From the NCBI RefSeq assembly GCF_030686155.1, contig NZ_JAUPEV010000003.1:62001-126000 (forward strand): 64,000 bases of DNA, in the 5' to 3' direction. Of the stretch, positions 17,682 through 27,239 are shown piece after piece. The notes beneath the pieces were generated by a model that was given only the letters and a program-made list of their open reading frames with translations, did no database searches and was not told the DNA's origin. Numbering within the stretch: position 1 is the first letter of the stretch; every line of letters starts with the position of its first letter. The stretch is from Helicobacter_J cappadocius. Lineage in GTDB: Bacteria > Campylobacterota > Campylobacteria > Campylobacterales > Helicobacteraceae. The position numbers and the translations under genes were made by a program.

Positions 17682-19410
17682 TGTATATCCTTTCAAATTC
17701 TTCTAGCATTTTTTTGATCTCTCCTATACCAATCTTCCAAAAATCCTTACTTTCTATATCAAAACCAAACCTTGCAACCAATTCCTTTGGACTTTCACTC
17801 CCTCCACGACTTAAAAAATCTATATATATATTGACAAAATCTTTATTTTTGCCACTTTTGTATAACCCAAACAATGCTAAAACCAGCAATTGCCCATAGC
17901 TATAAGAATAACAATAAAACGGTGAATGAATAAAATGAGGAATATAGCTCCACCATCTATCATAGTTTTTCGTCAATTTCAAAGATGTATCAAACATTTT
18001 TTCATTTTCTTCACGCCAAATCTTGTCAAAATCTTTATCCTTAAGCTCACCTTCTATATCATGGATTCTTCGCTCAAAATTTGTCATCACCACTTGCCTA
18101 AAAAGGGTTGAAAAAATATCTTCTATTTTCCCTGCATAGATACCAAAAAGTTCATCTGCACAGAGACTATTTTTTAAATCATCAAATAAAAGCATCTCGG
18201 CAAAAACTGAGGCAGTTTCCGCAGTAGTTAAAGGCGTATCCATATTCAGATAACCTACTTTTTTGCTCAATTCCTGATGGATCATATGCCCAAATTCATG
18301 GGCGATGGTAAATGCATCGCGCCTATTGCCTGTGAAATTTAGCAGCACATAAGGATGGGCACTAGGAATACACCCATGACTAAAAGCTCCTCCACGTTTT
18401 CCATCTTTTGGATGGGAATCAACCCAACCATTTTTTAGAGCATTTTTGGCAATCTCATAAAATTTTGGGGAAAAATTTTTAAATGCCTTAAGAACAGATT
18501 GTACAGCCTCTTCATATTGAATATTTTCTCCATCACTCATAATAGGAGCGTATCTATCATAATCCCTTAGAGTCAAATCTAAAATCTTAGATTTGACTCT
18601 ATAGTATCGATGCACAAATGAAAAGTTTGCATTCACAGTATCTATCATACTATCCACGCTTTTTTGAGTAATCTGATTATCAATATGTCTAAAAGATTCT
18701 TTTTTGTCATATGATCTGAGTTTGGTCTGAATTCCTAGATCTTTTCGCACCATGTTCAAAATATATGTGAGTAAAAAACTAGATTTTTGCAACTCTTTGC
18801 TAAAACATTTTTGAGCTTTTTTCCTAATATCTCTATCGTTATGATGCAAAAGTGCCAAAATTTCTTCTTCATTCAAAACCTTATCTTCATAGCGAATTTT
18901 CAGCGAAGCAAGATGCTCATCAAATAGTCTAGAAAAAGCTCCAACTCCTACAGGAGAGGTATTTAAAAGTATTTTTTCTTCTGCCAAAGTTAGTTGATGT
19001 GCTTTTTTATCCAAAAGACCTTGAAGATAATGTGCGTATTTTTGAGAGTATTTTATAAATTCTTTTTGTTTTTTTTCTTCTAGCTGACAAAACTCTATTT
19101 CAAAAAACACTATACTTTCTTCAATTTCATTAGCCAAAAGTTCATATTTAGCATAAAAATCACCCCTTTTAGTATCTGTAGCAAATACTAAAAAAGCATA
19201 GGTCATTACCCCTGAAATACCTTCAATAATACTCTCATATTCGGTTATGGCACTCTGAAATTCTGTCGCTTTGAGCGATTCTAAAGTATTGAGATATTTT
19301 TTTTCATAATCTTTTGCTCTTTTTTTAAGTTTAGGAATGTAGTCTTGAATATCTTTTTCGCTCTTAAAAAGTGAGCTTAGATCCCATTTATGTTCAAGAG
19401 TATGACTCAT
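17665..19410 (-). CDS. pepF: Oligoendopeptidase F (M3 zinc metallopeptidase)
   Basis: The enzyme cleaves short peptides in the cytoplasm. The 581-residue protein has the thermolysin-like zinc motif HEFGH at 371-375 (FTIAHEFGHMIHQE), a downstream ETASVFAEML segment that supplies the third ligand Glu, and the M3B N-terminal region with no signal peptide. It ends inside the SspB-like gene and lies 9 nt downstream of the antiporter gene, the order I recall for HP0470-HP0471. Confidence 0.94.
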   Translation of the reverse strand: MSHTLEHKWDLSSLFKSEKDIQDYIPKLKKRAKDYEKKYLNTLESLKATEFQSAITEYESIIEGISGVMTYAFLVFATDTKRGDFYAKYELLANEIEESIVFFEIEFCQLEEKKQKEFIKYSQKYAHYLQGLLDKKAHQLTLAEEKILLNTSPVGVGAFSRLFDEHLASLKIRYEDKVLNEEEILALLHHNDRDIRKKAQKCFSKELQKSSFLLTYILNMVRKDLGIQTKLRSYDKKESFRHIDNQITQKSVDSMIDTVNANFSFVHRYYRVKSKILDLTLRDYDRYAPIMSDGENIQYEEAVQSVLKAFKNFSPKFYEIAKNALKNGWVDSHPKDGKRGGAFSHGCIPSAHPYVLLNFTGNRRDAFTIAHEFGHMIHQELSKKVGYLNMDTPLTTAETASVFAEMLLFDDLKNSLCADELFGIYAGKIEDIFSTLFRQVVMTNFERRIHDIEGELKDKDFDKIWREENEKMFDTSLKLTKNYDRWWSYIPHFIHSPFYCYSYSYGQLLVLALFGLYKSGKNKDFVNIYIDFLSRGGSESPKELVARFGFDIESKDFWKIGIGEIKKMLEEFERIYNERIK

Positions 19411-19419
19411 TTTTTATCC

Positions 19420-21117
19420 TTATTTTTTGATATGACAAGGCTTTGAAAAATCAGAAAATGCGTAAGAAGCGAGTAAAACAGCAATTTCTGTTTTACTATT
19501 AATACTATTTATTTTAAGTTTTTCTAACTCTTCTTCCTCTGCCTTAGAATCAACCTTGGCAATAATATTCGCATTGGGTGCAATATCTAAAATTCTATCA
19601 CAAATCACTTTGATAATGCTTGTATTATCTACGGTTATAATAACGCATTTGGCAAGATCTAGTTTGAGCTTTTCCAAAAAATTCTCTTGGGTAATATTGC
19701 CAAAAATTACATTATCATTGGCTTTTTCGCCCTTTTCAACTTGCGTAATATTATAATCAAGTGCAACATATCTAGCTTTGTTTTGTTTGAGTATATTAAC
19801 TACCTCCACCCCATAAGTGCCATAACCAACCACAACAATATGATTTTCCAAAGGAATGGGAATATAAACTGCCTGGTCTTTTTTAAGTCCATAGTTGATG
19901 TTTTTTTTCAATAAATAGCTTGAAATAGGATTGAGATATTTTAAAATAAAAGGTGTTATCATCATCGAAAAAATAACCATTAAAATCAAAAACTGATGGA
20001 TGCCACTAGGAGTAATATTAATAATCCCTTTAGTCTGTAAATATCCCAAAATACCACTTGTACCATCAAAAATAAAAAGATTATTAGAATTTGCATTCAA
20101 AAATACTGCGAAAGAAAATTCTCCAATTTGAGAGAGAGAAAGAGCTGTTTTAATCGAACTTTGGGAACTTCTAAAAAATTTAAGCACCCAATAAATTAAG
20201 CCCACCTTAAGCCCCATAACAAAGAATAATAAAAGGACGATGGCAAAAAATTGGCTGAATAAAAAATCTAAATGCACCTGCATACCAACAGTTACAAAAA
20301 ATAATCCCAAAAATATGTCCCTAAAATGTTCCAAATCTGCTTGAACTTGATATTTATAACGTGACTTTGAGATTACCATTCCTCCAATAAATGCACCCAA
20401 AGACATCGAAAACCCAAAATAATGACTAATAGCTGCTGCTCCAAAAACAATAAGCAAAACAGTACCCATAAATAACTCGTGCAATCGAGCATTTGCAGCA
20501 AGATTTAAAATTCTTGTAGCAAATTGCCTACCAGGAAGCAAAAGAATTGCCAATACAATAACCCCTGATACGAATGTCTTGAGTAACATAGCTCCTAGAC
20601 TTACATCCTTATTGCTTAACAATGCTAAAATAAGCAATATAGGTATCACAGCAATATCTTGCATAATCAAAATACCCACTACGCTTCTTCCTGCAACGGT
20701 GTTGAGTTGTTTATTTTCCTCGAAATATTTCAATACAATGGCCGTAGATGAAAGTGAAAGCGCCATTGCGATAACAAGAGAAAGCACCGAAGAGAGGCCA
20801 AAAATATAATAACTTAGCACAAAAAACAATAAGCTAGTGAGCACAACTTGCAAAATTCCAAATATAAGAACTTCCTGTTTCATGGCACGGAGCCTATCAA
20901 AACTAAATTCAAGTCCTATCATAAACATCAAAAATACAATCCCAAATTCTGCAATGTCTGAAAGCGTCCTAGAACCTTCTATGCCAAAAAGATACACAAT
21001 AACAATCCCTGTAAGTATGTAACCAATAATCACAGGTATGTCAATTTTTTTAAGTATCAAATTCATTAATATGGAGATTCCAAGACCTACGACAATGATA
21101 TAAAATGTCTCTTCTAT
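19420..21117 (-). CDS. kefB: KefB-type CPA2 cation/proton antiporter with TrkA-N domain, apparent AUA start
   Basis: This membrane protein probably exchanges K+ or Na+ for protons. About twelve hydrophobic helices fill the first 380 residues, with the CPA2 core segments SLSSTAIVLK and GALFG-like SLGAFIGGMV. A TrkA-N nucleotide-binding domain begins at HIVVVGYGTYG. The first ATG is at 21066 (548 residues) but lacks a ribosome site and cuts the first helix. The frame stays open to 21153 and an AAGGAG box at 21124-21129 lies 6 nt before an ATA codon at 21117. Starting there adds 17 residues (EETFYIIVVGLGISIL follows the first) that complete helix 1. I annotate from 21117; the conservative start is 21066. 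Confidence 0.85.
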   Translation of the reverse strand: MEETFYIIVVGLGISILMNLILKKIDIPVIIGYILTGIVIVYLFGIEGSRTLSDIAEFGIVFLMFMIGLEFSFDRLRAMKQEVLIFGILQVVLTSLLFFVLSYYIFGLSSVLSLVIAMALSLSSTAIVLKYFEENKQLNTVAGRSVVGILIMQDIAVIPILLILALLSNKDVSLGAMLLKTFVSGVIVLAILLLPGRQFATRILNLAANARLHELFMGTVLLIVFGAAAISHYFGFSMSLGAFIGGMVISKSRYKYQVQADLEHFRDIFLGLFFVTVGMQVHLDFLFSQFFAIVLLLFFVMGLKVGLIYWVLKFFRSSQSSIKTALSLSQIGEFSFAVFLNANSNNLFIFDGTSGILGYLQTKGIINITPSGIHQFLILMVIFSMMITPFILKYLNPISSYLLKKNINYGLKKDQAVYIPIPLENHIVVVGYGTYGVEVVNILKQNKARYVALDYNITQVEKGEKANDNVIFGNITQENFLEKLKLDLAKCVIITVDNTSIIKVICDRILDIAPNANIIAKVDSKAEEEELEKLKINSINSKTEIAVLLASYAFSDFSKPCHIKK

Positions 21118-21159
21118 GGTTATCTCCTTGCTTAAGTAAGAATCAGAACTTTACTTTTT

Positions 21160-21168
21160 TGCTATAAT
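21160..21168 (+). promoter_or_regulatory. Extended -10 promoter of the coiled-coil/kinase/regulator operon
   Basis: TGCTATAAT is a textbook extended -10 box, 40 bases before the ATG of the first gene. It lies in the short divergent gap opposite the antiporter gene. No strong -35 element is visible. Confidence 0.6.
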
Positions 21169-21208
21169 ATTACCAAATCAAGGCAATTTTATATTCAAAA
21201 GGAGTGAA

Positions 21209-22717
21209 ATGGACTGTTCTTTACTGTATGCAATCACACTTGATAAGCTTGAACAAGGCTTCATACAGTCAAGAAATATGATTGAATTCAATCAAAACAT
21301 AATTGCAAATCTATCTTCTGAACTTAAAAAAATCCTCCAGGAACATTCTTTAACTAGCAATGAGAAGGATTGTAAAGAGCATGTCAGAAAAGCTATTGCT
21401 GATTTTTATCGCAAAAATGGAATGGGAACATTCATACGTTTTGACAAAGATAAAAATATCGAGGTTTCTACTGTTGTAAAAGATCCTCAAAATAATCTTT
21501 GTGTTATGTTTTTAAGTCGATGGCTAGAAGAAAACAAAAAAAAATTTCGATCCAAAACAGGGGATACAAACGAAACCCTCTCTCAAGAAGAATTCAATAT
21601 GATTATAGAATATGCAAAAATGTGTGTAGATTTTAACAATGATCTGCTTTTCCGAGATATTGTGAGGAATGCAATTCGCAAGACTTTTAATCTAAATTCA
21701 AGAGATGGGTTATTTTTTACTCCTCTTGGAGCATATTTTAAAATTTTTGATTTTAAATTTGTAAAACTTAGCAACGAAATTCGAAGTGTTCAGAAGCTGA
21801 ATTCTGCACGGCTTCTTGATGATGGAGATAGACTTAAAATCAATGCTTATTTAAAAAAATATGATGTTGATAAGATGATTATTGATAGCATTGATTATGT
21901 CCTAAATACCAAAACCCACTTAGAGGGAATGTCAAATATAAGCTTTACAAAAAATTTCTTATTTTTTGTCGCTCAGGATTTTAGAAGCCATTTAGAAAAA
22001 ATTTTGGATGGAAAAATACCAAGCATACTCCAAACTTGCTTTGTGGAAGAAAAAATCCGATCCTACAAAAATATTATTTTTGATAAAGTTGCCAATTTTG
22101 TACTGCAAATGGTCTATAATGGCTCTAGCAGTGCGAGGGATTTTATCGCGTTTTATAATGGACAAACAGTTCAAAATGAGGGGAGAGAAATTATTATTCC
22201 GCCAATAACAGATGCTAAAGGTGAGCGTTGGAGTCTAGAAAAAATAGAAAATACCCTGACGCAAAAACATCAAATTCAAGCTAAAATAGACTCTCTAAAA
22301 GAAAATCAGAAAAAAATCAATGAGGTCATTAGTTTTATAGAAAAAGGTATTTCTAAAATACAGACAGAAATAGATGAAAAAAATAAACTCATAGAAAAAA
22401 TCGATTCTATATATGAAGGTAAGAAAAAACAAATTCACAATATAAAAGAAAATGATAAAAATATCCAAAAAGAGACTATTAGTCTTGGGCTAGGAAAATA
22501 CTTGGAAGAAAAAAAGACCATCTTAACGCAAATTGAAGAACTCAACTTGCAAATAAATCAAAAAAAGCAAAAAAAACTCGAATGTGCTCAAGAACAAAAA
22601 AATATCCAAGATGCTATAGAAACTCAAGTTGAGGAAAATCAAATCAAATTTATCCAATACGATATGCTAGTGAGTGCTTTATCTGGAGCAATAGGGGGAG
22701 TAAAACTTGAATACTAA
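21209..22717 (+). CDS. Uncharacterised cytoplasmic protein with long C-terminal coiled coil
   Basis: The 502-residue protein is not one I recognise. It lacks a signal peptide and membrane helices. Residues 1-335 look globular and mostly helical; residues about 340-480 are rich in Lys, Glu, Gln and Ile with heptad spacing, a strong coiled-coil prediction, and the end (SALSGAIGGVKLEY) is more hydrophobic. AAAGGAG lies just before the ATG. It heads an operon and overlaps the kinase gene by 11 nt, so it is probably made in step with the kinase and may be its partner or scaffold. An A9 run at 21536-21544 could slip, but the frame is intact. Confidence 0.75.
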   Translation: MDCSLLYAITLDKLEQGFIQSRNMIEFNQNIIANLSSELKKILQEHSLTSNEKDCKEHVRKAIADFYRKNGMGTFIRFDKDKNIEVSTVVKDPQNNLCVMFLSRWLEENKKKFRSKTGDTNETLSQEEFNMIIEYAKMCVDFNNDLLFRDIVRNAIRKTFNLNSRDGLFFTPLGAYFKIFDFKFVKLSNEIRSVQKLNSARLLDDGDRLKINAYLKKYDVDKMIIDSIDYVLNTKTHLEGMSNISFTKNFLFFVAQDFRSHLEKILDGKIPSILQTCFVEEKIRSYKNIIFDKVANFVLQMVYNGSSSARDFIAFYNGQTVQNEGREIIIPPITDAKGERWSLEKIENTLTQKHQIQAKIDSLKENQKKINEVISFIEKGISKIQTEIDEKNKLIEKIDSIYEGKKKQIHNIKENDKNIQKETISLGLGKYLEEKKTILTQIEELNLQINQKKQKKLECAQEQKNIQDAIETQVEENQIKFIQYDMLVSALSGAIGGVKLEY

Positions 22718-24284
22718 AGAACGTAACTCATCTTCTAACAAACAAAACATTCAACTTCAAACTAAAATGCTTATTGCGGTTATTACAATTGGATTTTTCC
22801 TTATCTGTATTACCTCATTTTTGGCTATAAGTGGCTTAAAATATGACTATGAGACGAATTTTCCAGGCCCTATTAAAGAGGTGCAAAAACTTAAAAATAT
22901 TCAAGATTTTTTTATTATTGATATTATGAACTATATCAATCATAAAACAGACATTTCTTCAAACAGAAATCAAATGTTGCTCTTATGGAATCAATACAAA
23001 AAACAACACAAACCCAAAGTGAATTTTTTTGATTATTTTAAAAAAATTTATCGTAAAGTGTTCTCACAAGAAAACTATCTTAAAGTACGCCAATGCACCG
23101 AATTGGAAAAACAAGAAGTGCAAAAAGTAGATGATATTATAAAAAATACGGACGCTTTATTTACTAGACTTTATAACAAAGAATCTAAAAATTACGAAAC
23201 AGATATTAAAATTCTCATAGGTCAAAGTATCCAAATCAATCAGCTCATCTCAAACGTCATCGCGTTGCATTTGAAAATTATAATGCTCAAAAACTCATCT
23301 ACAAATGTTATCTACAAAATGACTTTGGTGCTTTTGGTTATTTTTATGTTTGTGGTTATTTTTATGGTTTTATTTTTATCTAATCTTGTATTAAAGTATA
23401 TAAAAAATATCAATGAAGGTCTTCAAGAAACCGTAAATGAGAAAACAAAAGAACTCAAAGAAATCAATAAAAATCTTCAAAGAGCCATCAAGCATGAAGT
23501 TGAACAATCTCGTAAAAAAGATCAAATTATGTATCAACAGGCTCGTCTTGCGTCCATGGGGGAAATGATACAAAATATCGCTCATCAGTGGAGACAACCT
23601 CTGAATTCGATGATTATCCTCATACAAACCTTCAAAATAAAATTCTACAATGGTAAACTCGATAAAAAATTCATTGAAGAGCAGACAGAAGATGGGATAC
23701 GAATCGCCAAAAATATGTCTGCTACGATAGAAAATTTTAGAAATTTTTTCCGCCCAAACAAAAATAGCAACGATTTTTCAATCAAAAAAACCATAGAAGA
23801 CACTATAAAAATACTCAGTCCTGTTTTAGAACAAAGAAATATTTATGTTCATATTGACATTCCTGAAGATGTAATATTTTATGGGCATGAAAATTCACTT
23901 GCACAAATTTTTGCAAATCTAATAAAAAACTCTCATGATGCAATATCTGATCAAAAAATCGAAAATGGTGAGTGTGAAATCTCATCAGAAATTAAAGAAT
24001 CGTACCTGTATTTTCAGATGAAAGACAATGCAGTAGGAATAAAAAACGAGTTTATTGATAAGGTTTTTGAACCTTATTTTACAACCAAGCACAAATCAGT
24101 AGGAACTGGAATCGGACTTTATATGACCAAAGAGATAATAGAGAAACAAATGTACGGCACAATTTCAGTCTCAAATTCAAATTGGGTAAGCAAATTTTCT
24201 GCAAAAAGTTACTATGGGGCTATTTTTTTGATAAAATTACCTATAAAACAAAATCAACAAAAGGATAAACATGGACAAATATAG
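22707..24284 (+). CDS. Membrane sensor histidine kinase
   Basis: The 525-residue kinase starts at a TTG at 22707 with GGGGGAG 6 nt upstream. Two membrane helices (about 21-42 and 204-227) flank a roughly 160-residue sensor region outside the membrane that I do not recognise. A coiled linker (230-275) leads to the H-box IAHQWRQPL with phospho-accepting H293, then the ATPase domain with N-box NLIKNSHDAI (404-413), G1 box DNAVGI (440-445) and G2 box GTGIGL (466-471). It overlaps the genes on both sides by 11 and 14 nt, so the response regulator that follows is very probably its partner. The signal is unknown. Confidence 0.92.
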   Translation: MNTKERNSSSNKQNIQLQTKMLIAVITIGFFLICITSFLAISGLKYDYETNFPGPIKEVQKLKNIQDFFIIDIMNYINHKTDISSNRNQMLLLWNQYKKQHKPKVNFFDYFKKIYRKVFSQENYLKVRQCTELEKQEVQKVDDIIKNTDALFTRLYNKESKNYETDIKILIGQSIQINQLISNVIALHLKIIMLKNSSTNVIYKMTLVLLVIFMFVVIFMVLFLSNLVLKYIKNINEGLQETVNEKTKELKEINKNLQRAIKHEVEQSRKKDQIMYQQARLASMGEMIQNIAHQWRQPLNSMIILIQTFKIKFYNGKLDKKFIEEQTEDGIRIAKNMSATIENFRNFFRPNKNSNDFSIKKTIEDTIKILSPVLEQRNIYVHIDIPEDVIFYGHENSLAQIFANLIKNSHDAISDQKIENGECEISSEIKESYLYFQMKDNAVGIKNEFIDKVFEPYFTTKHKSVGTGIGLYMTKEIIEKQMYGTISVSNSNWVSKFSAKSYYGAIFLIKLPIKQNQQKDKHGQI

Positions 24285-24936
24285 CAATCTCAAAAATCTC
24301 ACCGTTCTTTATGTGGAGGATGATGAAGATACACAACGCATCACATCAATTGTTCTTGAGGACTATGTAGGTAGATTGATACTTGCCAAAAATGGTCAAG
24401 AAGCCCTGAATATTTTTGATACTCACAACATCGATATGATCTTGACTGATATCCTTATGCCAAAGCTAAATGGTATTGAGCTAATCAAAGCTATTAGGAA
24501 AGGTAAAACCAATCCTCACTGCCCTGTGATTATCACAACAGCACATACCGAAGTTCCCTATCTATTAGATGCTATTAGTCTAAAAGTAGATGGTTATATT
24601 CTAAAACCTCTAGATGTAGATGAACTTTTGACAACTCTACAAAAAGCAATATTGCCTAAACTTCAAGCACTTGAGCTAGAATCTAAAAACCTCCTTATTA
24701 ATGCAATTTCTGCATTTATCGGCGGTAAAAAAATAGAAATTATCAAGTTTTTGCTCGATAATTGCGATAAAGATCATGTTTATTATGGTTCTTATGAAGA
24801 CATTATTTCTCATTTAAATGTCTCCAAGCCAACTATTGTAAAAACTTTTAAACAGCTTATTGAAGTAGGTCTTCTTATCAAAATTAAAAATAAGGTTTAT
24901 AAAATTCACCCTGATGTTACTATCAAAGAAAGCTAA
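24271..24936 (+). CDS. Response regulator with RepL-like winged-helix output domain
   Basis: The 221-residue protein has a receiver domain (about 8-125) with acidic residues ED at 16-17 and D18, phospho-acceptor D60 (ILTDILMP), T90 and K112. The output domain (about 140-215) is not of the OmpR, NarL or NtrC type. It reads as a winged helix with the pattern GSYEDIISHLNVSKPTIVKT, then LLIKIKNKVYKIHPD, like the helix-turn-helix of RepL-type plasmid replication proteins and Crp-like domains. It overlaps the kinase gene by 14 nt and is its likely phosphorylation target. DNA binding is inferred. Confidence 0.9.
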   Translation: MDKYSNLKNLTVLYVEDDEDTQRITSIVLEDYVGRLILAKNGQEALNIFDTHNIDMILTDILMPKLNGIELIKAIRKGKTNPHCPVIITTAHTEVPYLLDAISLKVDGYILKPLDVDELLTTLQKAILPKLQALELESKNLLINAISAFIGGKKIEIIKFLLDNCDKDHVYYGSYEDIISHLNVSKPTIVKTFKQLIEVGLLIKIKNKVYKIHPDVTIKES

Positions 24937-24949
24937 TTACCTAAGAGTC

Positions 24950-24977
24950 TTGACTTTATCTGCAAGGTTTGTATAAA
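24950..24977 (+). promoter_or_regulatory. Sigma-70-type promoter of rho
   Basis: TTGACT (24950-24955) and TATAAA (24972-24977) are separated by 16 bases, about 85 bases before the rho ATG. Both boxes being visible is uncommon in this window. The long leader would suit rho autoregulation, which is known in other bacteria. Confidence 0.5.
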
Positions 24978-25060
24978 ATACAGATCTTGCATCATACAAC
25001 TTCAAACATCCTAAATCTAATTGCTACGCATTTGATTAAAGGAAACTTTCAAGGAAATAA

Positions 25061-26374
25061 ATGACCACAGAACAAAACTCCAACACTTCTAAAAATCGAA
25101 CTCACACCCCAGTAGATGGCTATAGAATAGAAGAGCTTCGCACCAAGCCTATGGAAACTCTCATTGATATAGCTAATAAACTTGAAATAGAAAACCCTCA
25201 AGAATACAAACGTCAAGATTTGATGTTTGAAATACTAAAAACCCAAGTCAGGCAAGGCGGATATATACTTTTCACAGGGATTTTAGAAACAACCAACGAA
25301 GGTTATGGATTTCTAAGGGGTATTGATGAAAATTTTACAGACAGTCAAAACGATACTTATGTAAGCCAATCCCAAATCAGACGCTTTGCACTTAGAAATG
25401 GAGATATTGTAACTGGTCAGGTACGTTCTCCAAAAGATCAAGAGAGATATTATGCGTTGCTCAAAATAGAAGCTATCAATTATTTATCTTTAGAAGAAAT
25501 AAAAAATCGCCCTCTATTTGACAACCTCACACCTCTTTTTCCAACAGAACAAATCAAGTTAGAGTATGAACCCATCAAAGTCACTGGCAGAATGTTAGAT
25601 CTTTTTAGCCCTATTGGAAAAGGGCAAAGAGCTCTCATCGTTGCTCCTCCACGAACAGGGAAAACTGAACTAATGAAAGAACTTGCACACGGTATCACTT
25701 ACAATCATCCAGAGATAGAACTGATTGTTTTGCTCGTTGATGAGCGTCCAGAAGAAGTCACAGATATGCAAAGAAGTGTGAAAGGGCAAGTATTCAGTTC
25801 GACTTTTGATTTACCCTCAAATAATCATATTCGAGTTGCCGAACTTGCACTAGAAAGAGCCAAACGTAGAATTGAAATGGGGAAAGATGTGGTCATTTTA
25901 TTGGATTCTATCACTCGTTTGGCTAGAGCTTATAATGCGGTCACTCCCTCTAGTGGAAAAGTACTTAGTGGAGGCGTAGATGCCAATGCCTTGCATAAAC
26001 CAAAGAGATTTTTTGGAGCAGCCAGAAATATTGAACAAGGTGGAAGCCTCACAATTATTGCAACCGCACTCATAGAAACAGGTTCGAGAATGGATGAAGT
26101 TATTTTCGAAGAATTCAAGGGTACAGGCAATAGCGAGATTGTTTTAGCTAGAAATATCGCTGATAGAAGAATTTATCCCGCGTTTGATATTCTCAAATCT
26201 GGTACAAGAAAAGACGAACTTCTACTAGGCAAAGATAAACTCACAAAGATTTGGATGTTGAGAAATGTAATGCAGCAAATGGATGATATAGAAGCCCTCA
26301 CCTTTATCTATTCAAAAATGCACAAAACAAAAGACAATGAAGAATTTCTCAACATGATGAATGAAAAAGAGTGA
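25061..26374 (+). CDS. rho: Transcription termination factor Rho
   Basis: Rho is a hexameric RNA helicase that ends transcription. The 437-residue protein has the N-terminal helical domain with LRTKPMETLIDIA, the cold-shock RNA-binding fold with GYGFLR at 81-86, the Walker A motif APPRTGKT at 195-202, the DERPEEVTDM segment and the Q-loop region VTPSSGKVLSGGVD. AAGGAAAT precedes the ATG. Its stop lies just before the murI start, which it appears to feed by coupling. Confidence 0.97.
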   Translation: MTTEQNSNTSKNRTHTPVDGYRIEELRTKPMETLIDIANKLEIENPQEYKRQDLMFEILKTQVRQGGYILFTGILETTNEGYGFLRGIDENFTDSQNDTYVSQSQIRRFALRNGDIVTGQVRSPKDQERYYALLKIEAINYLSLEEIKNRPLFDNLTPLFPTEQIKLEYEPIKVTGRMLDLFSPIGKGQRALIVAPPRTGKTELMKELAHGITYNHPEIELIVLLVDERPEEVTDMQRSVKGQVFSSTFDLPSNNHIRVAELALERAKRRIEMGKDVVILLDSITRLARAYNAVTPSSGKVLSGGVDANALHKPKRFFGAARNIEQGGSLTIIATALIETGSRMDEVIFEEFKGTGNSEIVLARNIADRRIYPAFDILKSGTRKDELLLGKDKLTKIWMLRNVMQQMDDIEALTFIYSKMHKTKDNEEFLNMMNEKE

Positions 26375-26381
26375 TATTCTT

Positions 26382-27149
26382 TTGAAAGCAGGTATATTTG
26401 ATAGCGGAGTAGGCGGATTAAGTGTTCTTAAGAGCATATTAGAGGCCAAAATGTTCGATGAAATTATTTATTATGGAGATACTGCTAGAGTTCCTTACGG
26501 GGTAAAAGATAGAGAGACAATTGTTAATTTTTCTCTTGAAGCTCTTGATTTTTTTTCCTCTCATCAAATAGATATCCTCATTGTCGCTTGCAACACTGTG
26601 AGTGCTTATGCTCTAGAGGCAATGCAAAATGTTAGTTCTGTGCCTGTTGTTGGGGTTATAGATCCTGGTATTTGGGCATTACAAAATAAAATAACTCAAA
26701 AAGATGCCTCTATTTTAGTTATTGCTACTAAAGCCACTATTGCCTCTGGAGAATACCAAGACAAACTTAAAACTAGTGGTTATAGCTGTGTGCAAGGACT
26801 TGCTACCGGTCTTTTTGTTCCTATAGTTGAAGAAGGTATAGAAAATGGTGAGGTTTTAAGCGCTACGATGAAATATTATTTTTCTAATATTTTGATTCCG
26901 CCAAAAGCCATTATATTGGGTTGTACACACTTTCCATTGATTGCATCATCTATTGATGAGTACTTTGGACATCAAAGCATTCTTATTCACTCTGGCGAAG
27001 CAATCACTGATTATCTATACAAACATCACCAAATCCCAAAAAATACAATTTCAGGAAGAACGACCTTAAAACTCTACGCCTCATCTAGCCCATCATCATT
27101 ACAATTGATTGCAAAAAAATGGTTGAATAAAACTGAAAATCTTTATTAA
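26382..27149 (+). CDS. murI: Glutamate racemase
   Basis: MurI makes D-glutamate for peptidoglycan. The TTG at 26382 gives MKAGIFDSGVGGLSV and 255 residues, the exact H. pylori length; an in-frame ATG at 26361 within rho lacks a ribosome site. The catalytic pair is C70 (VACNT) and C181 (LGCTHFPL), with D7 and E150 also in place, all at the same numbers that I recall for the H. pylori enzyme. A GAG ribosome site overlaps the rho stop, so translation is probably coupled to rho. Confidence 0.95.
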   Translation: MKAGIFDSGVGGLSVLKSILEAKMFDEIIYYGDTARVPYGVKDRETIVNFSLEALDFFSSHQIDILIVACNTVSAYALEAMQNVSSVPVVGVIDPGIWALQNKITQKDASILVIATKATIASGEYQDKLKTSGYSCVQGLATGLFVPIVEEGIENGEVLSATMKYYFSNILIPPKAIILGCTHFPLIASSIDEYFGHQSILIHSGEAITDYLYKHHQIPKNTISGRTTLKLYASSSPSSLQLIAKKWLNKTENLY

Positions 27150-27239
27150 TTTTATAATGTATATTAATTTATGCATTTTACTTCGGATAATTGGTATTTT
27201 TATGATAAAATTTAAAAATTTTATTTTAAAGATAATACA

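Noticed and set aside
21536..21544. A9 tract in the coiled-coil gene as a phase-variation switch
   Set aside because: The frame is intact, and A8-A9 runs also occur in intact genes such as slt (5809-5825) and recJ (32033-32040), so the run alone is not evidence.
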